A DNA stretch of 47,780 nt, taken from Silicimonas sp. GTDB taxonomy: Bacteria; Pseudomonadota; Alphaproteobacteria; Rhodobacterales; Rhodobacteraceae. The DNA lies in NCBI GenBank assembly GCA_022824525.1, contig JAJDZT010000094.1:1-47780 (forward strand), in the 5' to 3' direction. The translations under genes were made by a program, and so were the position numbers. Numbering within the stretch: the first letter of the stretch is position 1; every line of letters begins with the position of its first letter. Positions 16,559 through 24,752 of this stretch are shown here, in pieces. The notes beneath the pieces were generated by a model. It made no database searches. It was not told the DNA's origin and saw only the letters and a program-made list of their open reading frames with translations.

Positions 16559-16577
16559 CCTTACAAAAATAGTAAGC
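16559..16577. promoter_or_regulatory. Candidate iron-responsive operator upstream of fbpA
   Basis: On the minus strand GCTTACTATTTTTGTAAGG, with the dyad CTTAC-N7-GTAAG. It shares the CTTACT-TTT core with the hemP/fbpB site and lies at a similar distance (72 bases) before the start codon. Confidence 0.55.
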
Positions 16578-16666
16578 AATTCTGCGAGCTTTCATTCTTG
16601 GTACGGTTTTTGCGCCGTTGCATCGGTCGCAATGTGCACTTCGCGGAGAGCACTCGATGCCCGCGT

Positions 16667-16684
16667 TTCAACATGCTGAAACGT
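16667..16684. repeat. Short inverted repeat GTTTCA-N6-TGAAAC
   Basis: Two 6-base arms separated by six bases lie between fbpA and the dsbA-like gene. It could be an operator, but there is no second copy to support this. Confidence 0.3.
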
Positions 16685-16866
16685 GGGAGTGCGAAGAATA
16701 CACCTATTTGAGCAAGCGGCGCTCACGACTGCCTTGTTCTTGAAGAGGCCTACTTTCGGTCTCGTGCGATCAATCAATCAGCAATCTGTACTGCGGCCTG
16801 CGAAGAACTCCTTTTGCTCGACACTTTTTCTTGCCGAGTGCCAACACGTTCCTGCGGGATGTCTTT

Positions 16867-17571
16867 ATGCGAATACATGCTCTCTTGGTCGCAACAGGAA
16901 TATCGGTTGGAGCCGTCGCCACGGCGTCTGCTGAGGAGATGTCGTTTGAGGAACGTGTCCGCTCCTTCATTTTGGACAACCCAGAAGTCATTCTTGAAGC
17001 GCTGAATGTTTTGGCCGAGCGCGAAGCAAAAGCGGCTACCGCTGCCAAGCTCACGAGTTTTCCCGAGCTGTTTACTGACCCGGCCAGACTGGGTGAGGGG
17101 GATGCGACAGCGCCTTTACGGGTCGTCGAGTTCTTTGACTACAAGTGCATTCCTTGCAAGGCGGTTCACCCGCAGCTTGTCGAACTGGTTGACGCCTATC
17201 CGAACATTCGGATCGAAATGCGTCATCTGCCGATCCTTTCCCCAGGTTCGGAGCGCGCAGCGCGGTTCGCTCTGGCTGCAGAAGCTGCATATGGCGCAAA
17301 AGCATATGGTGAGGTGCACGAACGCCTTTGGGAAATCCGCGGCCCTCTGAACGCTGCAGGATTTCAGCGCGTGGCCGAAGAGCTTGATCTTGACTACGAT
17401 AAGATAGAAGCCGGGATGGAGAGCGAGGCCATAGACGCGCGCATAAACTACAATCGGGATGTGGCAATCGCGTTGAAAGTTCTGGGCACGCCCGCGTTCG
17501 TCACGAAGGACAGCGTTGCCTTCGGATCAACCGATATCGAAGCCCTCGCTCAGGTTTGGCTCAGTCAATAA
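16867..17571 (+). CDS. DsbA-family periplasmic thiol-disulfide protein (ScsC/DsbG-like)
   Basis: The mature protein begins with a helical stalk, EERVRSFILDNPEVILEALN, like the N-terminal stalk of ScsC-type proteins. Next comes a thioredoxin fold with an active site in FFDYKCIPCK (CIPC) and the cis-proline in LGTPAF. The ATG at 16867 is preferred because MRIHALLVATGISVGAVATA is a good signal peptide; the frame is open 12 codons further upstream. The protein of 234 residues should form, reduce or shuffle disulfides in the periplasm. CIPC is an uncommon active-site dipeptide. The 3' end overlaps the convergent fpr gene by 11 bases. Confidence 0.88.
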   Translation: MRIHALLVATGISVGAVATASAEEMSFEERVRSFILDNPEVILEALNVLAEREAKAATAAKLTSFPELFTDPARLGEGDATAPLRVVEFFDYKCIPCKAVHPQLVELVDAYPNIRIEMRHLPILSPGSERAARFALAAEAAYGAKAYGEVHERLWEIRGPLNAAGFQRVAEELDLDYDKIEAGMESEAIDARINYNRDVAIALKVLGTPAFVTKDSVAFGSTDIEALAQVWLSQ

Positions 17572-18349
17572 ACGCTTTTTCGACAACAAAGTGCCTGGGG
17601 TCGGAGTTTGCGCCTTCCATGAGCCCATGCGCTTCGCAAATCGCCATGATGTCTTTATTAAGTGCAAGGTTGCCGCAGATCATGATCCGGTCTTCTTCTG
17701 GCGTCCATCTGGGCAGTTTGAGGTGTTCAAAGACCCTGCCGTCGCGGACGTGATCGCTGATGCGGCCTTCGGTGTCGGAGGGTTCGCGCGTGGTGGTCGG
17801 GTAGTAGTGGAGTTTGTTCCCGACAAGTTCGCCGATCAGTGGGTCGTTGGGCAGGGCCGCCACGATTTCCGAACCATAGGAAAGTTCGCCCTTCGTGCGG
17901 CACGTGTGCGCGACGATCACCTCGTCGTAGCTTTCCCAGGTCTCGGGGTCGCGGAGGAGAGACGCGAAGGGTGCGATGCCGGTGCCGGTACAGATCATCC
18001 AGAGCCGTTTGCCGGGCAGAAGTGCATCGAGCACGAGCGTGCCTACAGGTTTGGGACGCAGGATGATTTCATCGCCAGGCTCGATCTTTTGCAGGCGTGA
18101 GGTCAACGGTCCGTCGGGGACCTTGATCGAGTAGAACTCCAACTCGTCGTCCCATGAAGGCGAGGCGATTGAATAGGCGCGGAGGAGCGGTTTGCCGTCA
18201 TCTTTCAAGAGCCCGATCATGACGAACTCGCCTGATCGAAAGCGCAAGGATTGCGGGCGCGAGACCCGGAAGGAAAACAGAGTATCGGTCCAATGCTTCA
18301 CCGAGGTGACGGTTTGCGCGTCCGGCATGACCTTGGTCTGAACATTCAT
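17561..18349 (-). CDS. fpr: Ferredoxin-NADP reductase
   Basis: A 262-residue FAD enzyme that exchanges electrons between NADPH and ferredoxin or flavodoxin. Motifs seen: RAYSIASPSWDDELEFYSIK for FAD binding, PDGPLTSRL, CTGTGIAPFASLLRD for NADP binding, and a C-terminal end VVEKAFID typical of the bacterial subclass found in Rhodobacter. The ATG at 18349 lies directly behind the stop of fdxA, so the two form a natural electron-transfer pair. Confidence 0.93.
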   Translation of the reverse strand: MNVQTKVMPDAQTVTSVKHWTDTLFSFRVSRPQSLRFRSGEFVMIGLLKDDGKPLLRAYSIASPSWDDELEFYSIKVPDGPLTSRLQKIEPGDEIILRPKPVGTLVLDALLPGKRLWMICTGTGIAPFASLLRDPETWESYDEVIVAHTCRTKGELSYGSEIVAALPNDPLIGELVGNKLHYYPTTTREPSDTEGRISDHVRDGRVFEHLKLPRWTPEEDRIMICGNLALNKDIMAICEAHGLMEGANSDPRHFVVEKAFID

Positions 18350-18350
18350 A

Positions 18351-18692
18351 TCAAGCGGCCTCCGCTGCCGGTTTGTCGGTGAAATGTGTTTCAAGCTTGC
18401 CCACGACCCCGTCCATTTCGTCGGCAGAGGGCAGGGGGTCTTTCGCCTCCAAAATGACAGGCCAGATCTCCGAATACTTGCGATTGAAATCGACCCATTT
18501 CTCCATGCCCTCATCCGTGTCGGGACGGATTGCATCTGCTGGACATTCAGGCTCGCAAACGCCGCAGTCGATGCATTCGTCCGGGTGAATCACCAGCATA
18601 TTCTCGCCTTCGTAGAAGCAATCGACCGGACAGACCGAGACGCAGTCGGTGTATTTGCAAGCGATGCAATTGTCGGTGACGACGAATGTCAT
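18351..18692 (-). CDS. fdxA: 7Fe ferredoxin FdxA
   Basis: A 113-residue ferredoxin with one 3Fe-4S and one 4Fe-4S site. The N-terminal [17 protein letters not shown] and the second motif [12 protein letters not shown] are those of Azotobacter ferredoxin I. The C-terminal extension after residue 60 ([16 protein letters not shown]) is also typical. It is followed immediately by fpr. It is the likely electron carrier for reductases or Fe-S assembly, and possibly for the flavoprotein system encoded downstream on the other strand. Confidence 0.95.
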   Translation of the reverse strand: MTFVVTDNCIACKYTDCVSVCPVDCFYEGENMLVIHPDECIDCGVCEPECPADAIRPDTDEGMEKWVDFNRKYSEIWPVILEAKDPLPSADEMDGVVGKLETHFTDKPAAEAA

Positions 18693-18816
18693 GGATGCGA
18701 TTCCTTTTTGGTTTTAACGGAGATTGCCGCGCCGCAGCGGGGGCTGTCCGTCAACTAATTGCTATTGAGGATCGGCGCGCTTCAGCAGGGTGGGCACAAC
18801 CACGACGGAGCGACAA

Positions 18817-19098
18817 ATGATCGACAGTTTGGCTGCCAGCGAAGATTGCCAACACCTCACCGTGATTTGGGAGGACGGGAAGAAAAGCGTTCTTTCAGCT
18901 GCTTACCTCCGCAAAGAAGCCAAGGATGCTTGGTCCATTCGCGAACGGCTCGACCACGGCGAAGTCTCGGTTTTGCCGGGCATTAGAATCACCGGACTGA
19001 CGCAAATCGGGAACGGCGTGAACGTTCACTTTTCGGACGGGCACGAGAAGGCGATCTATCCCTTTCCTTATTTGCGCGAACTTTCCGAGCGGCTTTGA
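18817..19098 (+). CDS. DUF971 family protein
   Basis: A 93-residue protein with the DUF971 pattern: LTVIWEDGKKSVLSAAYLR, SIRERLDHGE, a VNVHFSDGHEKAIYPFPYLR core and a final LRELSERL helix. The domain also occurs at the N-terminus of gamma-butyrobetaine hydroxylases and next to Fe-S assembly genes. ATG at 18817 is preferred over the upstream GTG because of GGAG at 18807-18810. It is divergent from fdxA and lies 62 bases before the flavoprotein gene, so it may be the first gene of that operon. Confidence 0.85.
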   Translation: MIDSLAASEDCQHLTVIWEDGKKSVLSAAYLRKEAKDAWSIRERLDHGEVSVLPGIRITGLTQIGNGVNVHFSDGHEKAIYPFPYLRELSERL

Positions 19099-19160
19099 CA
19101 ACAAATTGACATTCCCTTTCTGCGCCGCAGCGCAGGATCAAGAAAACCTGGGAGCCTTTG

Positions 19161-20906
19161 ATGGACGAGATTCTCGACGGACTGACGCAGATCGATTGCG
19201 ACATCCTGATTATCGGTGGTGGGACGGCTGGACCGATGGCGGCGCTAAAGGCCAAGCGTAAAAATCCCGAGGCAAACGTCGTTCTTCTCGACAAAGCCAA
19301 TGTGAAGCGCTCTGGGGCAATCTCGATGGGGATGGACGGGCTGAACAACTCGGTCATTCCGGGCTATGCGACGCCGGAGCAATACACCAAGGAAATCACC
19401 ATCGCGAACGACGGCATCTGCGATCAGGCCGCCGTCTATCGCTACGCGCAGGAATGCTACGGCATCATTCAAGAGCTCGACAGCTTCGGGATTCGCTTCC
19501 AGAAAGACCAGAACGGCGAGTATGACGTGAAAAAGGTGCACCACATCGGCACCTACGTTTTGCCGATGCCGAACGGCGACACGGTGAAGAAGGCGCTATA
19601 TCGCCAGCTTCGGAAAGCGCGGATCAACATTATCAACCGCTTCATGGCGACCCGTCTGTTGACCGGCGAAGGCCGCGTCGCAGGCGCGATCTGCGTAAAC
19701 ACGCGGTCGGCCGAGTTCCTGGTCGTGCGTGCCAAGGCGGTGATCATGGGGCTTGGGGCCGCAGGGCGGCTTGGGTTGCCAACGTCGGGGTATCTTTATG
19801 GCACCTACGAGAACGCCTCCAACTCGGGCGAAGGCTACGCGATGGCGTATCACGCCGGTGCGGGTCTCGCGAACCTCGAATGCTACCAGATCAACCCGTT
19901 GATCAAGGACTATAACGGCCCGGCTTGCGCCTATGTCGCCGGGCCGATGGGCGGCTATACCGCCAACGCCCAAGGCGAGCGCTTCATCGAGTGCGACTAC
20001 TGGTCGGGGCAGATGATGCAGGAGTTCTTTGACGAACTCCAAGGCGGCAAGGGCCCAGTTTATCTGAAACTAAACCACCTCGCCGAAGAAACCATCGCCG
20101 AGATCGAGCGTGTGCTCCACATCGTTGAACGCCCGACGCGCGGGCATTTCCACGAAGGGCGCGGCACCGATTACCGCAAGCAGATGATCGAGATGCATAT
20201 CTCGGAAATCGGCTTCTGCTCGGGCCATTCGGCCAGCGGTGTCTTTGTTGACGAACATGCGCGCACCACGATCCCCGGCCTGTACGCCGCGGGCGACATG
20301 GCGAACGTACCGCACAACTATATGCTCGGCGCCTTCACCAACGGCGCTTTCGCCGGAATGGATGCGGCCGATTACATTGCCGATGTCGACTACGCGAGCT
20401 TCGACATGGGCGAGATTGATGCCGAGCGCACCCGCGTCATGGCTCCGACCAAGCGCGACGATGGCATTCCGCCAAACCAGATCGAATACAAGACCCGCCG
20501 CCTTGTGAACGACTATCTGCAACCCCCTAAAGTTACAGCCAAGATGGAGTTGGCACAGAAACGCTTCGAGGAAGTGCGCGACGACATGGAGAGCGGCATG
20601 TATGTCCGCGACGCGCATGAACTTATGCGCTCCCTCGAAGCGTCCACTATTCTCGATTGCGCTGATATGGCCGCCGCCGCCTCGATGTACCGCACCGAGA
20701 GCCGCTGGGGTCTCTATCACAATCGTGTCGAATACGAGCGCGATGATGAGAACTGGTTTTGCCACACCATCCTGACCAAGGGCGAAGACGGGAAGCCTGC
20801 GCACAAGAAGCAAGACGTCAAGCCGTACATCGTTGAAATCGCGGAAGATGAGAGGGACGCCTATTACAAACAGCGCGTCGGCGCATCTTCGGTCGCTGCG
20901 GAGTAA
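19161..20906 (+). CDS. AprA-like / fumarate reductase-type FAD flavoprotein
   Basis: A 581-residue soluble flavoprotein. An FAD-binding start (DCDILIIGGGTAGPMAALKA) is followed by RSGAISMGMDGLNN and the C-terminal FAD motif TIPGLYAAGDMANVPHNYM. The layout, and the two-cluster ferredoxin directly behind it, resemble adenylylsulfate reductase AB. However, the partner genes of sulfate reduction or sulfur oxidation (sat, dsr, sox) are absent, and the protein should be viewed as an AprA-like relative with an unknown substrate. ATG at 19161 follows TGGGAGCC. The next gene starts 6 bases after the stop. No signal peptide, so the reaction is cytoplasmic; ferredoxin is the expected electron partner. 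Confidence 0.85.
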   Translation: MDEILDGLTQIDCDILIIGGGTAGPMAALKAKRKNPEANVVLLDKANVKRSGAISMGMDGLNNSVIPGYATPEQYTKEITIANDGICDQAAVYRYAQECYGIIQELDSFGIRFQKDQNGEYDVKKVHHIGTYVLPMPNGDTVKKALYRQLRKARINIINRFMATRLLTGEGRVAGAICVNTRSAEFLVVRAKAVIMGLGAAGRLGLPTSGYLYGTYENASNSGEGYAMAYHAGAGLANLECYQINPLIKDYNGPACAYVAGPMGGYTANAQGERFIECDYWSGQMMQEFFDELQGGKGPVYLKLNHLAEETIAEIERVLHIVERPTRGHFHEGRGTDYRKQMIEMHISEIGFCSGHSASGVFVDEHARTTIPGLYAAGDMANVPHNYMLGAFTNGAFAGMDAADYIADVDYASFDMGEIDAERTRVMAPTKRDDGIPPNQIEYKTRRLVNDYLQPPKVTAKMELAQKRFEEVRDDMESGMYVRDAHELMRSLEASTILDCADMAAAASMYRTESRWGLYHNRVEYERDDENWFCHTILTKGEDGKPAHKKQDVKPYIVEIAEDERDAYYKQRVGASSVAAE

Positions 20907-20912
20907 ACCGTC

Positions 20913-21155
20913 ATGCCTCTCGCCCAAACCGCCACCACTGTTCCCGTCGTCGTCAACGATGACCTTTGCATCGCCGACAAGGGCTGCACCGCTTGTGTCG
21001 ATGTCTGCCCGCTTGATGTTCTGCGGATCGTCGAAAAGGACGACGGCAAGAAAACCGCATACATGAAATATGACGAGTGCTGGTACTGCATGCCGTGCGA
21101 GGCGGACTGCCCGACGGATGCAGTCACCGTGAACCTTCCCTACTTGCTGAAGTGA
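20913..21155 (+). CDS. AprB-like ferredoxin with two 4Fe-4S clusters
   Basis: An 80-residue ferredoxin with C-x5-C-x2-C-x3-CP (CIADKGCTACVDVCP) and C-x2-C-x2-C-x3-CP (CWYCMPCEADCP). The long first spacer and tryptophan between cysteines of the second cluster are also features of AprB. It is shorter than AprB (about 150 residues) because the C-terminal tail is missing. Its stop overlaps the start of the HEAT-repeat gene (TGATG), so subunits are made together. Confidence 0.9.
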   Translation: MPLAQTATTVPVVVNDDLCIADKGCTACVDVCPLDVLRIVEKDDGKKTAYMKYDECWYCMPCEADCPTDAVTVNLPYLLK

Positions 21156-22114
21156 TGCCCGTGGACCAACTATTCGAAGACTTCGACGACATCGCGGACC
21201 TGGCCGAGGGTTTGGACGATCCATCGCCCGGCGCGCGGATCATGGCGGTGATCGAACTGGCCGACAACGCTGACCCTGCTGCCATTCCCTTCCTGGCCAA
21301 GGCTATTGCGGACCAGGATGCGGGCGTGAGGAAGCAGGCCGCACAGGCCTTGACGGATTTCGACGGTCCGGCAACGGCCGCAGCGCTGGTTTCCGCTCTG
21401 GATGACAGTGATCCGGCAGTGATCGAAGCGGCTGCTGTCAGCCTGACAGAATTGAAAGACCCGGCTGCAGGCGACGCGATCCTGCCGCATCTTGATGCAA
21501 CTGAAGAAGTAAAACTGACCGCTCTGCTCGCCGGCATTAAAGAGCTTCGACGTCCGGAGGCCATGGGGCCAGCCATAAAGGCATTGGCGCATGCGTCTCC
21601 CGCAGTTCGCATTCAGGCGGTGGGCGTAATCGGCTGGCTGCAAGACGAAACGGCACTTCCGGCACTGCGCGAAGCCGCAAAGGATGCCGATGTCAAAGTG
21701 CGGCGGACGGCGTTGTCGGCGCTTGGTTTCTCAAAGTCTGAACATGCAGAGACAACACTGGTTAACGGTCTGGCAGACCCTGAGTGGCTGGCCCGTGAAG
21801 CGGCTGCCGAGACGTTGGCCAAGACCGGCGGCAGCCAATGTGTCGCCGCGCTCCGCAGCGTGCTCGATGACGATTACTGGCAAGTGCGCCTCAAAGCCGT
21901 GCGTTCGCTTGGCAAGTTGGGCGCAACGGAAGCCGCGATGGAGATCGCGCCGATGATGGATGTTCCGGTGCCGAACCTGCGAAAGGAATGCGCAGCGGCG
22001 TTGGGCGAATTGGCGGTGCCGGAGACAGTGAGATTCCTAGAAAAGTACGCCGATGATTCCGACCCAGACGTCCGGAAAAACGTGCGCTGGGCGTTGGAGA
22101 AACTGGCTGCCTGA
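21155..22114 (+). CDS. HEAT-repeat protein
   Basis: A 319-residue all-helical repeat protein built of about nine 31-residue HEAT/PBS-lyase-like units, each with a pattern like DPSPGARIMAVIELADNADP. It has no signal peptide. Such proteins are scaffolds, and some HEAT proteins assist flavoprotein or cofactor assembly. Here it shares one base with the ferredoxin stop, so it likely binds or matures the flavoprotein-ferredoxin complex. ATG at 21155 is chosen on coupling; GTG at 21161 is possible. Confidence 0.85.
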   Translation: MPVDQLFEDFDDIADLAEGLDDPSPGARIMAVIELADNADPAAIPFLAKAIADQDAGVRKQAAQALTDFDGPATAAALVSALDDSDPAVIEAAAVSLTELKDPAAGDAILPHLDATEEVKLTALLAGIKELRRPEAMGPAIKALAHASPAVRIQAVGVIGWLQDETALPALREAAKDADVKVRRTALSALGFSKSEHAETTLVNGLADPEWLAREAAAETLAKTGGSQCVAALRSVLDDDYWQVRLKAVRSLGKLGATEAAMEIAPMMDVPVPNLRKECAAALGELAVPETVRFLEKYADDSDPDVRKNVRWALEKLAA

Positions 22115-22133
22115 TACGCGGATTGACCGCGTA
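22115..22133. terminator. Stem-loop directly after the HEAT-repeat gene
   Basis: TACGCGG and CCGCGTA form a 7-bp stem with a 5-base loop starting on the first base after the stop codon. No T run follows, so termination is only a possibility. Confidence 0.4.
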
Positions 22134-22150
22134 AATCGTTCAAATTGATC

Positions 22151-22178
22151 TACCTCCCGAACAGTGTTCGCGGAGGTA
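22151..22178. terminator. Large stem-loop between the HEAT gene and the ABC operon
   Basis: TACCTCCCGAAC pairs with GTTCG, a bulged C, and GGAGGTA: 12 base pairs with one bulge and a 3-base loop. It is the strongest hairpin in the 310-base gap and may end the flavoprotein transcript or act as a regulatory RNA element. Confidence 0.5.
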
Positions 22179-22226
22179 AATCTGCCCCTCATGAAATAAT
22201 CTAATACATTGAAATTATTGAAATAA

Positions 22227-22246
22227 ACGACGATTCGATTCGTCGT
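22227..22246. promoter_or_regulatory. Dyad ACGACGA-N6-TCGTCGT upstream of the binding protein gene
   Basis: Perfect 7-base arms separated by TTCGAT, behind an AT-rich stretch (22180-22226). Position suggests an operator or promoter element of the ABC/copper operon, 179 bases before its first start codon. It does not fit the TTGAT-N4-ATCAA pattern of Fnr sites. Confidence 0.4.
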
Positions 22247-22424
22247 GGGAAGAATGGAATCAGTGGCGCTTTTCGCCCAAAATTGCACCAATCTTCGCCG
22301 CAAAATCAGGCATTGGGAAAAATTACCGGAAAAGGAGTTGTTTTTTCGCTGTCGGCGTTTTGTTGAATCGAAAAACGAGCGGACACTGCCTTCAGAGCAA
22401 CCGTTAATCCAACAGGGGGTAGCT

Positions 22425-23795
22425 ATGAAGCACTTCACGAAAAGCGCAATTCTTGCCGCGGCAATGATGCCGCTTGCAAGCATGGCGGCGGCTGAGAAAA
22501 TCAGCATCGCCATCGGGCACCAATCGATGTGCACCGACACCTACACGGCGGGGATCGTCGTGAAAGAGCTGGGGCTTCTCGAAAAGTACCTGCCGACTGA
22601 CGGCAAATATGCCGATGCGGAATATGACGTCAGTTGGGCCGACTATTCCTCGGGTGGTCCGATCACCAACCAGATGCTGGCCAACAAACTGAATTTCGGT
22701 GTGATGGGAGACTATCCGCTGATCGTGAACGGTGCGAAGTTTCAGGAGACAGACAGCCTCCGCACGCTCTACGTCGCTGGCACGGGTTACAACTTGAAGG
22801 GCTCAGGCAACGCGATCGTCGTTCCGGTCGACAGTGACATGTACTCGATCACCGATCTGGTCGGGAAAGAGGTCTCTACCCCAGTCGGCTCGGCCGCATG
22901 GGGCATGCTTCTCAAAGCCATGCAGGACAACAATATTCCGACATCGGAGTATGTCCTGAAGAACCAAAGTCCGGCGGTAGGCGCAGCCAATATCGCAGCC
23001 GGCAAAATCGACGCGCATAGCGACTTCTGCCCGTGGTCGGAGATCATGGAATTCCGAGGCACAGGCCGGAAAATCTATGATGGCTCAGAAACCGGCGTAC
23101 CGTATCTGCACGGTGTCGTCGTACGCGAAGACTTCGCGACAGAGTATCCGGAAGTCGTGGAAGCCTTTATCAAGGCGGTATGGGAAGCGGGGGAATGGAT
23201 CCGGTCTGACCCGATGGAAGCCGTGTCTCTCATGGAAGGCTGGACCGGAGTAGAGAAGGAAGTGCTTTATCTCTACTTCTCGGAAGGTGGTCACCTGACG
23301 CTCGAGCCGTCGATAAAAGACGAATGGGTCGATGCGCTAAAGTTCAACCACGGCGTGCTCGTCAAGGAAAAGGCGATCCCACCACTGGATTTCGAAGCCT
23401 GGATAACCGAGGACTACATTCGCAACGCCTATGCCGATCTCGGCATCGACTACGACGCCGACAAGGCCAGCATGGTGGATCCGGTGGTGGCAAATGACGG
23501 TCTGCCAATGGAAATCTGGCACGCGCGCGATGGCGTTTCGTCCTATCCGTCCTTGCCCGACTTTTTGACTGCGGTTGCAGCGATGCAAGGCACGGGTGCG
23601 AAGCTGAATGCCACCTACGTCTACGATGACGAAACTGGGCTCAAGCTCTTCGGAAAAACGGCCTTCTGGGTAAAAGCGGGCGACGAGTATGCGACCTTCC
23701 TGCGCAAGGGAGAGGCCGAAGCCTACGCCTCGGCCAACGGGGGCTCGCTTGTGACCTTCGACGAGGCCATCGCCGACTTCATCACTGAAGGATAA
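22425..23795 (+). CDS. ABC transporter binding protein (SsuA/NrtA-like) with NosL-like C-terminal domain
   Basis: A 456-residue periplasmic protein. ATG at 22425 follows CAGGGGGT and opens a signal peptide (MKHFTKSAILAAAMMPLASM, cleavage near AAA-EK). Residues 25-370 look like the nitrate/sulfonate/taurine binding fold (GIVVKELGLLEKYLP, then SSGGPITNQMLANKLNFGVMGDYP). The last 70 residues, with YVYDDETGLKLFGKTAFWVK and ASANGGSLVTFDEA, resemble the NosL copper-protein fold, where a DD-x-GLKL strand and GG-x-LVTFDE end are common. This is a rare fusion. It heads an operon with a Ssu-like permease and copper-handling genes. The ligand is unknown. Confidence 0.8.
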   Translation: MKHFTKSAILAAAMMPLASMAAAEKISIAIGHQSMCTDTYTAGIVVKELGLLEKYLPTDGKYADAEYDVSWADYSSGGPITNQMLANKLNFGVMGDYPLIVNGAKFQETDSLRTLYVAGTGYNLKGSGNAIVVPVDSDMYSITDLVGKEVSTPVGSAAWGMLLKAMQDNNIPTSEYVLKNQSPAVGAANIAAGKIDAHSDFCPWSEIMEFRGTGRKIYDGSETGVPYLHGVVVREDFATEYPEVVEAFIKAVWEAGEWIRSDPMEAVSLMEGWTGVEKEVLYLYFSEGGHLTLEPSIKDEWVDALKFNHGVLVKEKAIPPLDFEAWITEDYIRNAYADLGIDYDADKASMVDPVVANDGLPMEIWHARDGVSSYPSLPDFLTAVAAMQGTGAKLNATYVYDDETGLKLFGKTAFWVKAGDEYATFLRKGEAEAYASANGGSLVTFDEAIADFITEG

Positions 23796-23815
23796 GGCCC
23801 ACCAACACGAAATAG

Positions 23816-23838
23816 CCCGGGGCGTAGATCGCCCCGGG
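23816..23838. promoter_or_regulatory. Intercistronic stem-loop between binding protein and permease
   Basis: CCCGGGGCG and CGCCCCGGG form a 9-bp stem with a 5-base loop, with a G-rich continuation and no T run. As with the other three transporters in this window it separates the binding protein gene from the membrane genes and probably sets their ratio. Confidence 0.65.
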
Positions 23839-23864
23839 GTCTCAGCACGGCCGGGGATACGATC

Positions 23865-24752
23865 ATGGAAAACACAGCGCTGAAATCCGACGCCGCCGTA
23901 AAGGTGGAGAAGCCGGAGCCGCCCATCTTGCCAATGTCTGGCGCTGACCTGATGCCGGTGCCACGCCTTCCAAAGATTACGCGGCAACATTTGAGCAGCG
24001 CCGGGATCGTGGCGTTGTCACTGACAATAGGTGTGCTGCTCTGGCATTTCGTGACCGCGACCAATCTCGACTTTTACATCAACTTCGAAAACGTTCCGTC
24101 GCCATTGTGGGTATTCACGGCTTTCGTGGGGCACGTGCAGACCGAGATTTTCTGGACCCATATCGGCGTCTCAATGAGACGAATTCTGATCAGCTACTGT
24201 CTTGCGGTTGCACTGGGTATATCCATCGGTTTGGTCATGGGCCGGTCGCGCATCGCGCGGGCATTCATAATGCCTTACATCGAAGTCATCCGTCCTATCC
24301 CGGCCGTCGCCTGGATCCCGCTCGCTATTCTGATGTGGCCGACCGAGGAAAGCTCGATCATCTACATTACCTTCTTGGGCGCACTTTTCCCCATTGTTCT
24401 AAATACATTGCACGGTGTCGAGCAAACGCCCGAAGTTCTCGTCCGCGCTGTTCAATCCCTCGGTGCGTCCCGGTGGGCTGTTTTTCGACACGTGGTGATC
24501 CCGGCGGCGCTTCCGTCCATCGCTGCCGGGCTTGCCATCGGCATGGGCGTGAGTTGGTTCTCGCTACTCGCGGGGGAAATCATCTCCGGTCAGTATGGCA
24601 TCGGATACTTCACTTGGGATGCCTATAGCCTCATCAACTATCAGGACATCGTCGTTGGTATGTTGGTTATCGGCTTCCTGGGAACAGCATCGACCGCCGC
24701 AGTAAAAGCGATCACGCGGCCGATGCTCAAGTGGCAGGAGAAGACGCGATGA
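23865..24752 (+). CDS. ABC transporter permease (SsuC/TauC/NrtB-like)
   Basis: A 295-residue inner-membrane permease. An approximately 70-residue cytoplasmic N-terminus precedes six helices. The ATPase-docking EAA loop is visible as AVQSLGASRWAVFRHVVIPA with the conserved G. Other family motifs are RPIPAVAWIPLAI and GVSWFSLLAGEI. The gene ends in ATGA, overlapping the next gene by 4 bases. The N-terminal extension is longer than usual for the family. Confidence 0.9.
   Translation: MENTALKSDAAVKVEKPEPPILPMSGADLMPVPRLPKITRQHLSSAGIVALSLTIGVLLWHFVTATNLDFYINFENVPSPLWVFTAFVGHVQTEIFWTHIGVSMRRILISYCLAVALGISIGLVMGRSRIARAFIMPYIEVIRPIPAVAWIPLAILMWPTEESSIIYITFLGALFPIVLNTLHGVEQTPEVLVRAVQSLGASRWAVFRHVVIPAALPSIAAGLAIGMGVSWFSLLAGEIISGQYGIGYFTWDAYSLINYQDIVVGMLVIGFLGTASTAAVKAITRPMLKWQEKTR

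Larger units (their letters stand above)
16488..16866. other. Divergent promoter region fbpA / dsbA-like gene
   Basis: No gene is supported. The fbpA-proximal side holds the candidate iron operator. An imperfect dyad near 16667-16685 (GTTTCAACATGCTGAAAC, arms GTTTCA and TGAAAC) is also visible. The rest, to the dsbA-like start, shows nothing recognisable. Confidence 0.5.

Noticed and set aside
18730..19132. Repeated CGCCGCAGCG at 18730 and 19123 on both sides of the DUF971 gene
   Set aside because: A GC-rich 10-mer is expected by chance in such DNA and the two contexts differ; no operator claim is made.
19161..21155. True adenylylsulfate reductase (AprAB) of sulfur metabolism
   Set aside because: No sat, aprM, dsr or sox genes nearby, ferredoxin lacks the AprB tail, and the neighbours are importer and copper genes. 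Only an AprA-like relationship is claimed.
20070..21224. Minus-strand open frame of 384 codons opposite the flavoprotein and ferredoxin
   Set aside because: The plus-strand genes have clear FAD and Fe-S motifs; the antisense frame has no recognisable features.
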